From contig JAEWQC010000131.1 in NCBI GenBank assembly GCA_023399355.1, positions 1 through 17,080 on the forward strand: a stretch of DNA of 17,080 bases. Reading direction: 5' to 3'. Both the position numbers and the translations under genes were made by a program. Shown here piece by piece: positions 16,087 through 17,080 of the stretch. The stretch comes from Bacillota bacterium (lineage in GTDB: Bacteria > Bacillota > Clostridia > Acetivibrionales > DTU013). The notes below the pieces were generated by a model. The model was given only the letters and a program-made list of their open reading frames with translations, did no database searches and was not told the DNA's origin. The number at the start of each line of letters is the position of its first letter. Position 1 is the stretch's first letter.

Positions 16087-17049
16087 TTATTCTGCTTTTT
16101 CAAGCGTATTTATTCCAACCACACACTCTTCGGTTATTTGAGCTGTTCTCTGTCTTAATTTTAATTGTGAATTTGTCAGGATGATCCCTATTATGATCAG
16201 GCAACCTCCTATGATTATTTGCAGAGACATTACTTCACTTAAAAATATCCAGCCCAGTAATGCCGCTACCAATGGAATAACATTCATATAGACGGAGGCC
16301 TTTCCGGCTTCTATGTTTTTCATTCCCCAGTTCCATAAGAAATAAGCACCGATGGAGCAAAAGAGTGTCAGGTAGCCAACACAGATAACGACAGGCCATG
16401 TGAAATAGGACTGGATATCTGGTTTTGCCTCAAAAAATGAAAACGGAATCAGCAATACTACACCGAATAAGAATGAAAAGGCGGTTGTCTGAATGGAAGA
16501 ACGTTTTATCATTACCTTTTTCCCGATGATATTGTAGACCGAGAAGGAGAAAGCCGCTAAAAACGCGTATAAATAACCGATTCCCTTTGTGAACAATTCA
16601 GAAATGCCAGTGCCGTTCAGAATAACCAAAGCGGCGCCTGCAAAAGCGATAATCAGACCTGTTGTTTTTGCCACAGTTGCTTTTTCACCCAGGAATATCA
16701 TTGACAAAACAAGCGTCAAACCTGGAACCAATGCTAGAATAAGGGCGGCGCTTGCAGTTGTTATGGTTAACAGGCAGGTGTTTTCACCCCAATAATATAA
16801 TGTTACACCAAATATCCCCAATAAAAGCAATTTTAAAAAGTCACCCGCAAAACTGGTTATTTTTTCTCTTTTTGCTAACTTAATAAAGATAAAAAACAGT
16901 ATAAACGCCAGTGAAAACCTGATACATGCTATTGTCAGGGGCGGGATATGTGTCAGCAGAATTTTTGTGAAGAGGAATGATGTCCCCCATATAAAAGTTG
17001 CCAAAAATAATGTTGAATGAACTGCCAATTGTTTACGTGAAGCTTCCAA
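16087..17049 (-). CDS. EamA/DMT-superfamily transporter, ten-helix type
   Basis: The 320-residue inner-membrane protein is made of two EamA repeats (about 10-145 and 160-295) with some ten hydrophobic helices. The first repeat begins with the typical FIWGTSFLFTK, and each repeat ends with a helix of the GxxLIxxGxxL kind (AFAGAALVIL; GGCLIIIGIIL). Members export or import small metabolites such as amino acids, nucleosides or drugs; the substrate cannot be told. Translation appears to start at TTG (17049), with AGAAGGGGGA about 7 nt upstream. The C-terminal 30 residues are a polar cytoplasmic tail. It is the first gene of the minus-strand operon inside the window, 17 bp before the SDR gene; only 31 bp upstream are visible, so its promoter and any earlier gene cannot be judged. 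Confidence 0.92.
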   Translation of the reverse strand: MEASRKQLAVHSTLFLATFIWGTSFLFTKILLTHIPPLTIACIRFSLAFILFFIFIKLAKREKITSFAGDFLKLLLLGIFGVTLYYWGENTCLLTITTASAALILALVPGLTLVLSMIFLGEKATVAKTTGLIIAFAGAALVILNGTGISELFTKGIGYLYAFLAAFSFSVYNIIGKKVMIKRSSIQTTAFSFLFGVVLLIPFSFFEAKPDIQSYFTWPVVICVGYLTLFCSIGAYFLWNWGMKNIEAGKASVYMNVIPLVAALLGWIFLSEVMSLQIIIGGCLIIIGIILTNSQLKLRQRTAQITEECVVGINTLEKAE

Positions 17050-17080
17050 TTTTGTTTCCCCCTTCTTAAATAATTGTTAC

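Overview
The window most likely comes from an anaerobic Clostridia-type Firmicute. I infer this from moderately AT-rich DNA, strong Shine-Dalgarno sequences of the GGAGG/GGTGAT type, an oxygen-sensitive radical-SAM and nitrogenase-like gene content, and no sign of cyanobacterial or proteobacterial gene style. No rRNA, tRNA, CRISPR array or insertion sequence was seen, and no stretch longer than about 160 bases lacks a gene.

Left half (1-9673, + strand): part of a RiPP (ribosomally made, modified peptide) cluster. Four related B12-type radical SAM proteins lie head to tail; the first is cut by the window edge and the third has lost the CxxxCxxC iron-sulfur motif. Their C-termini look like small PqqD-type peptide-binding (RRE) domains. 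They are followed by a complete class II lanthipeptide synthetase (LanM) whose cyclase zinc site is of the Cys-Cys-Gly type also found in the promiscuous ProcM family. No precursor peptide, protease or exporter gene is visible, so those parts of the cluster must lie to the left of the window.

Right half (17049-9835, - strand): one tightly packed operon reading toward the RiPP genes. In transcription order it holds an EamA/DMT transporter, an SDR dehydrogenase, a nitrogenase component-1 alpha-like protein, its beta-like partner, an 85-residue cysteine-rich protein, a NifH-type reductase, an aquaporin-family channel and NifB. Spacings are short and nifH/aquaporin and aquaporin/nifB overlap. NifB, NifH and the alpha-like protein keep their cluster-binding cysteines. 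The alpha-like protein lacks the FeMo-cofactor histidine, and the beta-like protein keeps only one P-cluster cysteine. This 3+1 cysteine pattern resembles NifEN (or the chlorophyllide reductase type) rather than NifDK. No nifDK is present here, so the operon may encode a stand-alone nitrogenase-like reductase loaded with a NifB-derived iron-sulfur-carbide cluster, with its own solute channel, transporter and dehydrogenase. Its substrate cannot be read from the sequence.

The two halves converge at about 9674-9834. Whether they work together is unknown; they may simply be neighbours.
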